This document shows, in pieces, positions 63,948 through 64,000 of a DNA stretch of 64,000 nucleotides. Source of the stretch: Duodenibacillus intestinigallinarum. GTDB taxonomy: Bacteria; Pseudomonadota; Gammaproteobacteria; Burkholderiales; Burkholderiaceae_F. Positions within the stretch are counted from its first letter, which is position 1. Each line of letters begins with the position of its first letter. The notes under the pieces were generated by a model. It was not told where the DNA came from. It was given only the letters and a program-made list of their open reading frames with translations, and ran no database searches. The translations under genes and the position numbers were made by a program. The DNA lies in NCBI GenBank assembly GCA_019117105.1, contig DXAH01000027.1:1-64000 (forward strand). Direction: 5' to 3'.

Positions 63948-64000
63948 TGGTGGAGGTGGCGGGAATTGAACCCGCGTCCGAAGCGATTTTTCCGTCGGAT
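63948..64000 (-). ncRNA. ssrA: tmRNA (ssrA), 3' end, partial
   Basis: Read on the minus strand, the sequence ends GGACGCGGGTTCAATTCC, then CGCCACCTCCACCA. This is the T-arm and acceptor end of tmRNA, with the encoded CCA at 63950-63948. tmRNA with SmpB rescues stalled ribosomes. The rest of the molecule lies past the edge of the window. Confidence 0.88.

Overview
The window looks like a stretch of chromosome from a gut-type anaerobic or microaerophilic betaproteobacterium, most likely in or near the Sutterellaceae (Sutterella / Parasutterella group). This assignment is an inference from gene content, not from a search. The supporting signs are a Gram-negative envelope (tamA/tamB, Tat-exported redox enzymes), several anaerobic respiratory systems (periplasmic nitrate reductase, a CISM-type molybdoenzyme, a tungsten/molybdenum aldehyde oxidoreductase-like enzyme), a Dcu-type C4-dicarboxylate transporter, a class I fumarase and an E. 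coli-like leuA.

Layout. 1-560: the first codons of an IS3-type transposase and a gene-free stretch. 561-5476: an HxlR regulator divergent from a three-gene Tat molybdoenzyme operon (catalytic, FeS and membrane subunits) that ends in a good terminator. 5500-7060: a broken NYN-domain gene and a MarR regulator. 7230-9812: rarD with an apparent one-base defect, a Tat-exported thioredoxin-fold protein, a secreted 17-residue-repeat protein and a CYTH phosphatase. 9824-19035, all minus: sbcC, sbcD, a metallo-beta-lactamase-fold hydrolase, hemB, engB and mnmA. 19191-24547, minus: napDAGHB. 24854-28668, minus: dcuB, a rhodanese and a class I fumarase. 29253-31395: endonuclease I, modD and a GNAT acetyltransferase. 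31502-35253, minus: a TtrSR-like two-component pair and moeA. Divergent from these, 35655-42187 encodes an AOR-type oxidoreductase with two Tat ferredoxins, a tetraheme cytochrome and an NrfD membrane subunit.

42272-43739 is an AAA/DUF4143 ATPase gene preceded by four motifs spaced exactly 33 bp apart. 43898-53828 is a tightly packed plus-strand run: a TagD-like cytidylyltransferase, an ABC importer resembling the 2-aminoethylphosphonate/iron families (its ATPase gene is frameshifted at a G6 tract), a CDP-glycerol glycerophosphotransferase-like protein, a 956-residue Oxa1/YidC-sulfatase fusion, a haloacetate-dehalogenase-like hydrolase and a beta-carbonic anhydrase. The window closes with leuA, a second AAA/PD-(D/E)xK-like ATPase with 15-bp upstream repeats, tamB/tamA, a MarR regulator and the 3' end of ssrA (tmRNA).

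How the genes fit together. Formate, H2 or quinol-linked respiration can be imagined through Nap, the CISM enzyme and the AOR complex, with modD and moeA serving the cofactor. DcuB and fumarase fit fumarate respiration. The most unusual assembly is 43898-52243, which has the parts expected for making and handling a glycerol-phosphate polymer (activation to CDP-glycerol, a glycerophosphotransferase, and a membrane enzyme of the LtaS/EptA fold fused to an Oxa1 domain) in what appears to be a Gram-negative cell. That reading is a hypothesis from domain content.
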